Shown in pieces: positions 8,324 to 15,262 of a stretch of DNA of 19,483 nt (the stretch's first letter is position 1; every line of letters starts with the position of its first letter). The stretch is from Chlorobiota bacterium. GTDB lineage: Bacteria > Bacteroidota > Bacteroidia > Bacteroidales > JAADGE01. Where the stretch lies: the NCBI GenBank assembly GCA_030592825.1, contig JAUVIG010000018.1, forward strand, positions 1 to 19,483. The letters run 5' to 3'. The position numbers and the translations under genes were made by a program. The notes beneath the pieces were generated by a model. That model was given only the letters and a program-made list of their open reading frames with translations, was not told the origin of the DNA and searched no databases.

Positions 8324-9286
8324 ATGAACTTCAAAGATGATGTTGAAGCAGTAGATGCTTTAAAAACAACATATAACAATTTTTTTTCGGAAATAAATAA
8401 AGTTATTTACGGGCAAGACGGTATAATTAAAGAAGTCTTGATTTCGATATTCAGTAACGGACATTGTTTATTGGTAGGTGTGCCGGGTTTAGCAAAGACT
8501 CTCTTGGTTAATACTTTAGCAAAAGTATTAGGATTAGAGTACAAAAGAATTCAATTTACTCCGGATTTAATGCCTTCTGATATTATAGGAACAGAAATAC
8601 TGGACGAGAACAGAAAATTTAAGTTTTTAAAAGGTCCTTTATTTGCGAATATAATTTTGGCAGATGAGATAAACAGAACACCGCCGAAAACACAAGCTGC
8701 ACTTCTTGAAGCTATGCAAGAAAGAGCTGTAACGACAGCAGGTACTAATTACGAATTAGGAAAACCCTTTTTTGTTCTCGCTACTCAAAATCCCATAGAG
8801 CAAGAAGGAACATATCCTTTACCTGAAGCACAACTTGACCGTTTTATGTTTAATATTTGGCTCGATTATCCGAAATTTGAAGATGAGATAATTATAGTTG
8901 AAAAAACAACAACTGATCTTTCCGTAAAGTTGGAAAATGTGATTTCTGCTGATGAAATTCTTTATTTTCAAAATTTGATAAGACGAATTCCGATAAATGA
9001 AAATGTTTTGAAATATGCTGTTAATTTATCAGTTATTACAAGACCGGGTACAAAGCATGTTCATGAAGTTGCCGGAAAATATCTTGAATGGGGAGCAGGA
9101 CCCAGAGCATCACAATATTTGGTAATCGGTGCAAAAGCTCATGCTGTACTTTCCGGTAAATACTCTCCGGATATTGAAGATGTAAAAGCTGTTGCTCATC
9201 CTATATTAAGGCATAGAATTATAAGAAATTATAAAGCAGAAGCAGAAGGCATTACAGCTGATAATATTATTGATCAATTATTATAA
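8324..9286 (+). CDS. MoxR-family AAA+ ATPase
   Basis: A 320-aa protein. The Walker A is GVPGLAKT (52-59), the form typical of MoxR rather than GxxGxGKT. Walker B is ILADEINR (111-118). Sensor 1 is in ATQNPIEQEGTYPLPEAQLDRF, with the arginine-finger region at R173. The C-terminal lid domain includes SVITRPGTKHVHE and GAGPRASQ. MoxR ATPases act as chaperones in assembling or activating partner proteins, often VWA-domain proteins, encoded next door. Here the usual downstream DUF58 and BatA/B-type genes are absent; the next gene is OstA-like. The protein stops at NIIDQLL, a few residues earlier than I would expect for the family, and the DNA right after holds the REP-like hairpins and transposase remnant, so the end may have been altered by that event. 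It follows the SurA-like gene by 21 bases. Confidence 0.92.
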   Translation: MNFKDDVEAVDALKTTYNNFFSEINKVIYGQDGIIKEVLISIFSNGHCLLVGVPGLAKTLLVNTLAKVLGLEYKRIQFTPDLMPSDIIGTEILDENRKFKFLKGPLFANIILADEINRTPPKTQAALLEAMQERAVTTAGTNYELGKPFFVLATQNPIEQEGTYPLPEAQLDRFMFNIWLDYPKFEDEIIIVEKTTTDLSVKLENVISADEILYFQNLIRRIPINENVLKYAVNLSVITRPGTKHVHEVAGKYLEWGAGPRASQYLVIGAKAHAVLSGKYSPDIEDVKAVAHPILRHRIIRNYKAEAEGITADNIIDQLL

Positions 9287-9322
9287 AATAATTTTTTTTG
9301 GATTATAAAAAGTTAATATTAA

Positions 9323-9342
9323 CCCACGACTTCAGTCGTGGG
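9323..9342. repeat. REP-like perfect hairpin 1
   Basis: CCCACGACT (9323-9331) and AGTCGTGGG (9334-9342) form a 9-bp perfect stem with a 2-base loop. It is GC-rich in AT-rich surroundings and is not followed by a T-run, so it does not look like a terminator. It lies 56 bases upstream of a transposase remnant, the position occupied by REP palindromes next to RAYT genes. Confidence 0.75.
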
Positions 9343-9368
9343 AGATTGATAATCAGCAAGATAATATT

Positions 9369-9384
9369 AACCGTTTTAACGGTT
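9369..9384. repeat. REP-like perfect hairpin 2
   Basis: AACCGTT (9369-9375) and AACGGTT (9378-9384) form a 7-bp stem with a TT loop. It lies 26 bases after hairpin 1 and 14 bases before the start of the transposase remnant. Two different palindromes at a fixed short distance before a RAYT-type gene fit a REP doublet. Confidence 0.65.
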
Positions 9385-9397
9385 TAAATCATATAAT

Positions 9398-9481
9398 ATG
9401 GCACATTCTAAAGTGAAAATATGGGTACATGGTATTTTAGGTGTGAAAAACCGAAAAAAATTAATTGAGAAAATAATTGAA
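9398..9481 (+). pseudogene. 5' remnant of an IS200-like / REP-associated tyrosine transposase (RAYT)
   Basis: The 28 codons before the OstA-like gene encode MAHSKVKIWVHGILGVKNRK and then KLIEKIIE. This is the characteristic first strand of Y1 (IS200/RAYT-type) transposases, which begin with M-(A/S)-x-(S/T)-x-(S/V)-x-(I/N)-x-(I/V)-H-(I/L/V)-(V/I)-(F/W)-x-(T/V)-K-x-R. The catalytic H-U-H pair and the tyrosine are absent because only the first ~24 residues survive. The remnant has no stop codon and reads directly into the next gene, so it looks like an N-terminal extension of that protein. The paired hairpins just upstream support a RAYT origin. The identification is from recalled family pattern; a similarity search on these residues would settle it. 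Confidence 0.7.
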
Positions 9482-11134
9482 ATGAAAAGAATAGTTTTTT
9501 TTATACTCCTTTTTTCTTCCGTTAATTTCAGTTTTTCACAAAAAAAGATTGATTTTGACTCAAAATATTTATTTACTACAGAAGAACTCGGTCCTGATAT
9601 AAAAGTATTAATTGACAGTGTTGTTTTTAAACACGAGAAATCTATAATGTATTGCGACAGTGCACTTTTCGATTATTCAAACAATTATTTTGATGCGTAT
9701 GGTAATATTGAAATAATTAAACCGACAAAAGAAAATGATACTGTCTTTTTATATGGTGATACACTGCATTATTCAGGTAAATTAAAGTATGCAAAGATCA
9801 GAAATAATGTTATTCTTGAAAAAGACAGCTTAACACTTTTTACTGACAGTTTGGATTATGATCTTGAAAAGAACATAGCTTATTATTTTGATAACGGAAT
9901 AACTATAAACGGAGAGGATACTCTAAAAAGTGTTTTCGGTTATTATTATGCCGATGATGATGAATTCTTTTTTAAAAAAGATGTTGAAGTTATTAATCCG
10001 AGATTTAAGATGTATTCAGATACATTAAAGCATGATACCGAAACAAAAGTATCTTATTTTATGGGACCTACTGATATTATCAGTGATTCAAATTATATTT
10101 ATTGTGAAAACGGATGGTATGATCATAACAGAGATATTTCTCAATTTAATGAAAACGCTTATCTGAAAAATAAAGAACAAATTCTAAAGGGGGACAGTTT
10201 ATATTATGACAGAAATACAGGTATAGGTAAAGCATACAAAAATGTTATATTTAAAGACAGCATACAAGATGTTTTACTTCTCGGGAATAACGGATTTTAT
10301 AACGAAAAAACAGGTTTTTCATTTATGACAGACAGTGCGTTATTTATTCAAGTATCAGAAAAATCAGATTCTATGTTTATGCATGCTGACACTCTGAAGT
10401 CATTTAAAGATTCAATTCTTGAAGATGAAAAATACAGAGTTTTCAGAATTATTCAAGCTTATAATCATGTGAAAACATATAAAGTTGATTTTCAATCAAA
10501 ATGCGATTCATTAGTTTATAGTTTAAAAGATTCAATTATTGAAATGTATATAAATCCGGTTTTATGGTCAGATTCTAATCAACTTTTTGCAGATTTTATT
10601 TTAATACACACACATAAAAACGAAGTTGAAAGGGTAGATATGACAAATAATGCATTTATTATATCTCAATCTGATTCCATTCGTTTTGATCAAATATTCG
10701 GAAAAGATATGGTTGCCTATGTTGATGAACGAAAATTACAACAGATAGATGTAAATTCTGACGGAAAATCTGTTTATTTTATAAGAGATGATAATAAAAG
10801 GTTAATAGGAGTGAACTTTATCGAATGTACTGATATGGAGATTTATATGAAAGATAATAAAGTGGATAAAATATGGTTTTTTGAAGAACCGAAAGGTAAG
10901 ATTCATCCGCCTTTGACTTTAGATATTTCTAAAACTTTATTGCCTAATTTTAAATGGGAAATAGATTACAGGCCGGAAAATAAAAATGAGATTTTTATAT
11001 GGAAGAAAGAATCAGATACTTTTATTGATGAAAATAATAAAGATGAAGCCTCTGAAAGTGATTCGGGGCAAAATGAAGATGAACCCTCTGAAAATAATTC
11101 GCAACAAAATGAAGATGAGGATGATAAAAAATAA
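9482..11134 (+). CDS. OstA/LptA-like exported protein
   Basis: From the ATG at 9482 this is a 550-aa protein with a good signal peptide (MKR, hydrophobic 4-18, likely cleavage before Q20). The open frame extends 28 codons further upstream to 9398, but those codons look like a transposase remnant and would bury the signal peptide, so I prefer 9482. The body has repeated strands of the type D-S-L-x-Y ... A ... G-N-V (CDSALFDYSNNYFDAYGNI; GDTLHYSGKLKYAKIRNNV; GDSLYYDRNTGIGKAYKNV). This is the OstA/LptA beta-jellyroll pattern found in LPS-transport bridge proteins. Bacteroidota carry long OstA-like proteins, so a role in LPS or other envelope lipid transport is inferred. The C-terminal ~40 residues are an acidic, Asn/Gln-rich tail with a duplicated 12-residue unit. 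It lies downstream of the SurA and MoxR genes and ends in a bidirectional terminator. Confidence 0.75.
   Translation: MKRIVFFILLFSSVNFSFSQKKIDFDSKYLFTTEELGPDIKVLIDSVVFKHEKSIMYCDSALFDYSNNYFDAYGNIEIIKPTKENDTVFLYGDTLHYSGKLKYAKIRNNVILEKDSLTLFTDSLDYDLEKNIAYYFDNGITINGEDTLKSVFGYYYADDDEFFFKKDVEVINPRFKMYSDTLKHDTETKVSYFMGPTDIISDSNYIYCENGWYDHNRDISQFNENAYLKNKEQILKGDSLYYDRNTGIGKAYKNVIFKDSIQDVLLLGNNGFYNEKTGFSFMTDSALFIQVSEKSDSMFMHADTLKSFKDSILEDEKYRVFRIIQAYNHVKTYKVDFQSKCDSLVYSLKDSIIEMYINPVLWSDSNQLFADFILIHTHKNEVERVDMTNNAFIISQSDSIRFDQIFGKDMVAYVDERKLQQIDVNSDGKSVYFIRDDNKRLIGVNFIECTDMEIYMKDNKVDKIWFFEEPKGKIHPPLTLDISKTLLPNFKWEIDYRPENKNEIFIWKKESDTFIDENNKDEASESDSGQNEDEPSENNSQQNEDEDDKK
11039..11119 (+). repeat. 36-bp tandem repeat encoding the acidic tail of the OstA-like protein
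   Basis: Two in-frame 36-base units encode KDEASESDSGQN and EDEPSENNSQQN, followed by a partial third unit beginning EDE. The shared core at DNA level is TCTGAAA...CAAAATGAAGATGA. The period is a multiple of three, so copy-number change would keep the frame. Confidence 0.7.
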
Positions 11135-11162
11135 AAAAGTGCGAATTACATCGCACTTTTTT
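11133..11162. terminator. bidirectional intrinsic terminator between convergent genes
   Basis: AAAAAAGTGCGA (11133-11144) and TCGCACTTTTTT (11151-11162) form a perfect 12-bp stem with an ATTACA loop. The T-run on one strand and the A-run on the other let it work both ways. It begins within the stop codon of the OstA-like gene and ends one base before the stop of the convergent DUF2795 gene. Confidence 0.9.
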
Positions 11163-11163
11163 A

Positions 11164-11385
11164 TTAATATTCGTCTTCGTTAAAAAAGAAGTCGTCTTTA
11201 CTCGGGTAGTCAGGCCATATGTCTTCAATACTGTCGTAGCTTTCTCCTTCATCTTCTACTTCCTGAAGGTTCTCAACAACTTCCAAAGGTGCCCCCGAAC
11301 GAATTGCAAAGTCAATTAACTCTTCTTTAGTCGCAGGCCAAGGTGCATCCTCTAATTTAGATGCTAATTCCAGTGTCCAATACAT
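11164..11385 (-). CDS. DUF2795-type small conserved protein
   Basis: A 73-aa acidic protein starting MYWTLELASKLEDAPWPATK and continuing EELIDFAIRSGAPLEVVENL before an acidic end (DIWPDYPSKDDFFFNEDEY). I recognise this as the strongly conserved Bacteroidota protein that matches DUF2795, usually described as hypothetical. The A-P-W-P-A-T-K-E-E-L-I-D-x-A segment with a following hydrophobic V-V-E-N-L fits a small helical domain. It has no signal peptide or membrane segment, so it should be cytoplasmic. It stands alone, with a terminator at its 3' side and a candidate promoter ~50 bases upstream. Function is unknown. Confidence 0.88.
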   Translation of the reverse strand: MYWTLELASKLEDAPWPATKEELIDFAIRSGAPLEVVENLQEVEDEGESYDSIEDIWPDYPSKDDFFFNEDEY

Positions 11386-11432
11386 TTTAAAGTTTATTTG
11401 GTTATAATTATCTTATTTTTTTTTTAGGTTTG

Positions 11433-11440
11433 CAAATATA
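11433..11440 (-). promoter_or_regulatory. candidate -7 box for the DUF2795 gene
   Basis: On the minus strand this reads TATATTTG, a perfect TAnnTTTG box, 47 bases before the DUF2795 start. A TTTTG lies upstream but at only ~15 bases spacing, shorter than the usual ~19-20. Confidence 0.5.
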
Positions 11441-11495
11441 TAAAAAATTTTAATACAAAAAATTTTTTTATAATTTGTGTAAAAGGCTTGTTCTT

Positions 11496-12035
11496 TCAGT
11501 ATTTATAAGTTTTTTCTTCAATACCTGATTCAAAAGACAATGCTCTTGATAATACAAAAAAGTAATCAGACAACCGATTCAAATATTGAATTAATAAGAC
11601 ATCTACAAATTCATTACTTGCAAGTTTTACAACTTCTCTTTCTGCTCTTCTGCAGACAGTTCTGCAAACATGACAATATGCTGTTTCCTGATTGCCGCCG
11701 GGAATAATAAATGATTTTATCGGTGGAAGATCTTTATTTAATATATCAATCTTTTTTTCAATTGACAGTATATCTTCTTCTGTAATTTCAGGTATTTTTA
11801 GTTTATGATTGCCTCTGATTGCCAGCACAGAACCAATATGGAATAATTTATTTTGAATTTCAAACATATCTTTTTTATGGCTTTCTTTTATATCATTTGA
11901 TATCAGTAAACCTATAAAGGAGTTTAGTTCATCTGTTGATCCGTATGCCGTAATTCTGTCATCAAATTTACTTACCCTGACTCCGTTTAATAGAGATGTT
12001 TTTCCTTTGTCACCGGTTTTCGTATAGATTTTCAT
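11496..12035 (-). CDS. PduO-type ATP:cob(I)alamin adenosyltransferase
   Basis: A 179-aa protein of normal length for the PduO/MMAB family. It transfers adenosyl from ATP to cob(I)alamin to make coenzyme B12. Motifs appear in family order: YTKTGDKGKTSLLNGVRVSK at the N-terminus (ATP binding), DDRITAYGSTDELNSFIGLL, then IPGGNQETAYCHVCRTVCRRAERE, and YLNRLSDYFFVLSRAL near the C-terminus. These are the conserved ATP- and cobalamin-contacting segments. The protein is an all-helical cytoplasmic trimer in characterised members. No B12-dependent enzyme or cobalamin transport gene is visible nearby, so it probably serves such enzymes in trans. It is divergent from the M23 peptidase gene, with 141 bases between the two starts. 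Confidence 0.93.
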   Translation of the reverse strand: MKIYTKTGDKGKTSLLNGVRVSKFDDRITAYGSTDELNSFIGLLISNDIKESHKKDMFEIQNKLFHIGSVLAIRGNHKLKIPEITEEDILSIEKKIDILNKDLPPIKSFIIPGGNQETAYCHVCRTVCRRAEREVVKLASNEFVDVLLIQYLNRLSDYFFVLSRALSFESGIEEKTYKY

Positions 12036-12129
12036 TTTAATAGTTATTTTGTTAAAGAGACTATTAATATTAAAAAATAAATTTTCATATTAATAATGCA
12101 AGATACTGAATATTCTGTTGTTTTTATTG

Positions 12130-12137
12130 TATTTTTG
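12130..12137 (+). promoter_or_regulatory. candidate -7 box for the M23 peptidase gene
   Basis: TATTTTTG matches TAnnTTTG and ends 39 bases before the ATG at 12177. The upstream region has TTG at 12118-12120, too close to be a standard -33 element, so the call rests mainly on the -7 box. Confidence 0.45.
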
Positions 12138-12176
12138 TCGAAATTTATTAGAGGTTACCTAAAATATTAAAAGCTT

Positions 12177-13457
12177 ATGAAGAAAAAAATATTGTTATTT
12201 ATTTTGATTATTGTTGTCGCAGGAACAAGTTTATATTTTTTTAAAATATATGATTATAAAAATACTGAAGAAATTGCACTAAAAGACACTTTAACAATTG
12301 AAGAAGATAAAAATATTATATATGGATTAAATGCTGATGATTACATTATTGAATTTGATGCGATACAACCTGATATGTTCTTAAGTACATTGTTTGATAA
12401 ATATAATGTAAGCAGTAAACTATTCGGAATCTTAAAGAAAACAAAAGGCATTTTTGATGTAAGAAAAATTAAAAGAGGACAAAAGTACAGTGTTTTCTTT
12501 TCAAAAGACACCTCAAAAACTGTTAATTATATTATTTATGAAAAAAATAAAACCGATTATATTGTTTTCGATTTGAATGATACTTTGAACGTGTATGCAG
12601 GTAAGAAGAAGGTTGCTGTGAAAGTGAAGGAGACCGGAGGAATTATCAGTTCTAACTTATGGTTTGCCATGGAAGATGCGGGTGTTGCCCCGCTGTTAGC
12701 AAATGATCTTTCTGAAATTTATGCATGGTCAATTGATTTTTTCGGTTTACAAAGAGGTGACAGATTTAAAATAATATATGAAGAGAAGTCGGTTAATGAT
12801 ACAATGATCGGATACGGAAAGATATTAGCCGCATATTTTGAACATTACGGCGACAGCATTTATGCTATTCCGTTTAATCAAGACAGTATTCAAAATTTTT
12901 ACGATTCTAAAGGTAATAGTTTAAAAAAAGCATTTTTAAAAGCCCCGTTAAAATTTTCAAGAATAAGTTCCGGATTTTCATATGCAAGAAAACATCCTAT
13001 TTTAAAAATTGTCAGGCCTCATCTTGGTGTAGATTATGCCGCTCCGTCAGGCACTCCTGTTTTTGCCTTAGGCGACGGAACGGTAATACATGCAGCATAT
13101 AGAGGTGGAGCAGGCAATTATATCAAAATAAAACATAACAGTGTTTATACAACCGGATATATGCATTTGAAAGGATATGCTTCCGGTATTCACAGCGGTG
13201 TAAGAGTAAAACAAGGACAACTTATTGGTTATGTGGGCAGCACGGGATTATCTACCGGACCTCATTTAGATTTCAGAGTCTGGCAAAACGGAAAAAATAT
13301 TAATCCTTTACATGTTGATGCTCCCCCCGTTGAACCTATTAAAGATGAATTTAAGGAGTATTTTATGAAAGCAAAGGAAGTCTATATGGATTGGTTAGAT
13401 CAAATTGAATATAAGGTGGTGATTAAAGATACTGTTCCTGAAGATATTGGAGTATAG
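12177..13457 (+). CDS. M23 (LytM/peptidoglycan DD-metallopeptidase) family protein
   Basis: A 426-aa protein with an N-terminal membrane anchor or uncleaved signal (residues 4-22). A ~230-residue periplasmic region follows, with an N-terminal part that may fold like the LysM/OapA-type domains found before M23 domains (SSKLFGILKKTKGIFDVRKIKRGQ). The M23 domain lies at ~255-385. Zinc and catalytic motifs are HLGVD (H282 and D286), YMHL (H330) and GPHLDF (H363 then D365). In LytM the last motif is H-x-H and its second His binds zinc; here that position is Asp. I recall this H-L-D form from other Bacteroidota M23 proteins, so it may be active with an Asp ligand rather than dead. The likely role is trimming peptidoglycan crosslinks. 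It converges with the next gene with only 3 bases between the stops. Confidence 0.9.
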   Translation: MKKKILLFILIIVVAGTSLYFFKIYDYKNTEEIALKDTLTIEEDKNIIYGLNADDYIIEFDAIQPDMFLSTLFDKYNVSSKLFGILKKTKGIFDVRKIKRGQKYSVFFSKDTSKTVNYIIYEKNKTDYIVFDLNDTLNVYAGKKKVAVKVKETGGIISSNLWFAMEDAGVAPLLANDLSEIYAWSIDFFGLQRGDRFKIIYEEKSVNDTMIGYGKILAAYFEHYGDSIYAIPFNQDSIQNFYDSKGNSLKKAFLKAPLKFSRISSGFSYARKHPILKIVRPHLGVDYAAPSGTPVFALGDGTVIHAAYRGGAGNYIKIKHNSVYTTGYMHLKGYASGIHSGVRVKQGQLIGYVGSTGLSTGPHLDFRVWQNGKNINPLHVDAPPVEPIKDEFKEYFMKAKEVYMDWLDQIEYKVVIKDTVPEDIGV

Positions 13458-13460
13458 GTA

Positions 13461-14051
13461 TTAATGCAATCTGTATATTCGTTTTGCTTCTTCAGCTTCA
13501 GGCATATATAAAAAAGGACCTATTGTCATTACACGCATCATTAAATTTTCTTTTAAAAAAACTTCAAAATCCATATAATTTCCGGAAGCAATGGCACCCG
13601 GTTTTCTGATTAATTCATATGAATTAGATCGAGGCCTTCTGTTTACATGTAATACAAACCAAAATACTTGCTGGTTTTCATCAAATGTTGAGTCTAATTC
13701 ATGCGGATCATCTTGAATTTTATAAAATATAAAGGATTTTTTCGCTTCAATATAATCATTGAAAGGACCTATAGCCATTTTTGATCCGTCACCCAGATAT
13801 TTCCAAAGAATTCTGTCATATTCTTTAACTGTTCCGTGATCAACTTTTGCTCCTTTTCTTCGAAGTTCATAACTGACATATCCAGTATTGTTGTCTTCAA
13901 CTTCTCTTACACTTACATAGAACCAATAAACTAATCTGTTTTCATCCAAATTATCACTGTAACTTACTTGTGCTTGTGATTTATCTGCAGCAAAAATGCC
14001 TGATAATAATAGTATTGCAGTTGCAAATACTGTTTTAATGTAATTTTTCAT
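13461..14051 (-). CDS. secreted protein with two SPOR-like repeats
   Basis: A 196-aa protein with a signal peptide (hydrophobic 8-20, likely cleavage near AQA/Q28). The mature part is an internal duplication. Repeat 1 (~36-111) has DENRLVYWFYVSV, YVSYELRRKGA, MAIGPFNDYIEAKKSFIFYK. Repeat 2 (~124-195) has DENQQVFWFVLHV, SNSYELIRKPGA, MTIGPFLYMPEAEEAKRIYR. Each ends in I-G-P-F followed by an A-rich helix, the hallmark of SPOR-type sporulation/cell-division repeat domains that bind denuded peptidoglycan. The F-Y-V-x-V opening strand also fits. I therefore infer a periplasmic peptidoglycan-associated role, but this is pattern-based. The gene lies 57 bases downstream of the NadR-like gene on the same strand and converges with the M23 peptidase gene. 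Confidence 0.7.
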   Translation of the reverse strand: MKNYIKTVFATAILLLSGIFAADKSQAQVSYSDNLDENRLVYWFYVSVREVEDNNTGYVSYELRRKGAKVDHGTVKEYDRILWKYLGDGSKMAIGPFNDYIEAKKSFIFYKIQDDPHELDSTFDENQQVFWFVLHVNRRPRSNSYELIRKPGAIASGNYMDFEVFLKENLMMRVMTIGPFLYMPEAEEAKRIYRLH

Positions 14052-14108
14052 AATTTTTAATTTACGTTTGATTTTGTTCCTTGTTAATTTTGGTATTATA
14101 ATAGAAAA

Positions 14109-14645
14109 CTACAAACAATATGCCGAAGATAAGAAATTTTTTGCAGATAATAATCTCTCTTTGCCTATGCCTCTTATAATTTGGTATTTAAAATTATAAA
14201 GTTCAAGTTCTTGGCGATATTTAATAAATAGTTCATTTCTTTTTTCTCCGTTGTTAACTCTTATATCATCCGGTATCCATTCAATATCCGGATAACAAAG
14301 CAAATAACAATCCGGTTTAATTGATTTCAGAGCATTTTCCAAAAGTTTCGGAACTTTATTAAACACTTCATTGAACCATATCTTTGTAATTATTAATCCT
14401 GTATCAAAAAAAACAAATTTATTTGCCTTATTGTAGCTTTTTGTTAATTCTTTAATTTGATGTTTTGTTATATTTAAAACATCATTATAATCGTATTTAT
14501 TATTCCTTTGTTGAATATATTTTCTTGCATATTCAGGAATATAAATTGTATTGAACTCTTTAGACAGAAATTCTGCAATAGTTGTTTTTCCGGTTGATTC
14601 AGGACCTGTAATTATTATCTTTTTTATTAATTTTTTTTTAATCAA
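14109..14645 (-). CDS. NadR-type nucleoside kinase-like P-loop ATPase
   Basis: A 178-aa cytoplasmic protein. The P-loop is GPESTGKT (14-21), followed by IPEYARKYI and then FFDTGLIITKIWF, and later PDCYLLCYPDIEWIPDDIR. This combination is typical of the ribosylnicotinamide kinase domain of NadR and of free-standing AAA_28 proteins in Bacteroidota. The fused nicotinamide mononucleotide adenylyltransferase domain of full-length NadR is absent, so phosphorylation of nicotinamide riboside or a similar nucleoside is an inference. The start is a TTG directly abutting the TAA of the upstream FKBP gene. No ATG lies between it and the P-loop. This tight junction implies translational coupling with the FKBP gene. 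Confidence 0.8.
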   Translation of the reverse strand: MIKKKLIKKIIITGPESTGKTTIAEFLSKEFNTIYIPEYARKYIQQRNNKYDYNDVLNITKHQIKELTKSYNKANKFVFFDTGLIITKIWFNEVFNKVPKLLENALKSIKPDCYLLCYPDIEWIPDDIRVNNGEKRNELFIKYRQELELYNFKYQIIRGIGKERLLSAKNFLSSAYCL

Positions 14646-15137
14646 TTAATTAGATTTAATGATATCTACAATTCTTACTTCATAAATTAAAGAAGAAAAA
14701 GGAGGGATTAAGCCGACTTGATCCCCTTTATATGCATAGTCGGAATGAATTATCAGAATTGCTAAAGCATCTTTTTTCATTTTAGCGATTGACAATTCCC
14801 AACCGGGTATAACAGGATCTTTCTTAAATGCATAATATTGAGGATTCTCAAAATCTGCTTCATCAAAAACAATTTCAGGATCGCTTAATAAGTATCCTTT
14901 GTAAACTGAAACAACTGTATCGCCCGATGCAGGAAAATCAGAAACTAAGGTTTCGGGTGATGAAAACCCGGTATTAATCAAGTATAATCCGTCTTCTATG
15001 GTGTCAATATTCTTATATTCAACATTTGCAAGATATTCTTCAAGTAATGCTTTTTCAATATCTTTTTTTTCCTTATTACAAAATGAAAATAAAACAACTA
15101 ATAAAACTAATACTGAATATTTGTAATATGTTTTCAT
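14646..15137 (-). CDS. FKBP-type peptidylprolyl isomerase, putative lipoprotein
   Basis: A 163-aa protein with an N-terminal hydrophobic stretch ending in LFSFC-NKEKK, so C20 is a likely lipidation site, although Phe at -1 departs from the usual lipobox. After a helical linker (27-40), residues ~45-163 match an FKBP domain: GDTVVSVYKGYLL (strand with V-x-Y-x-G), PVIPGWELSIAKMKKDALAIL (the V-I-P-G-W-E active-site segment), HSDYAYKG and IPPFSSLIYEVRIVDI (the I-P-P-x-S-x-L-x-Y/F-x-V motif). It is thus a likely periplasmic prolyl isomerase or chaperone tethered to a membrane. It overlaps in transcription with the NadR-like gene (adjacent stop and start). A 171-base gap with unusual inverted repeats separates it from the SUMF1-fold gene upstream on the same strand. 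Confidence 0.85.
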   Translation of the reverse strand: MKTYYKYSVLVLLVVLFSFCNKEKKDIEKALLEEYLANVEYKNIDTIEDGLYLINTGFSSPETLVSDFPASGDTVVSVYKGYLLSDPEIVFDEADFENPQYYAFKKDPVIPGWELSIAKMKKDALAILIIHSDYAYKGDQVGLIPPFSSLIYEVRIVDIIKSN

Positions 15138-15228
15138 TATGAACTTATAATTTAGTCAATTGACGGGAAATCTCTGATTATCATATTTATATAACAATCA
15201 ATGTTTTATTTGATTTATTATTAGACAA

Positions 15229-15259
15229 AACTTATAACTTAACTTCTAAATCATAAGTT
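15229..15259. repeat. 7-bp inverted repeat
   Basis: AACTTAT (15229-15235) and ATAAGTT (15253-15259) are perfect inverted copies with a 17-base spacer. They lie just before the interlocked repeats at 15263-15298 in the same intergenic gap. AT-rich, so chance is possible. Confidence 0.35.
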
Positions 15260-15262
15260 CTG

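Noticed and set aside
9323..9342. The CCCACGACT hairpin as an intrinsic terminator of moxR
   Set aside because: No T-run follows it. Its symmetry and its pairing with a second palindrome before a transposase remnant fit a REP-like element better.
10986..11183. Short plus-strand ORF overlapping the end of the OstA-like gene
   Set aside because: It is an out-of-frame shadow over the repetitive acidic tail and crosses the bidirectional terminator.
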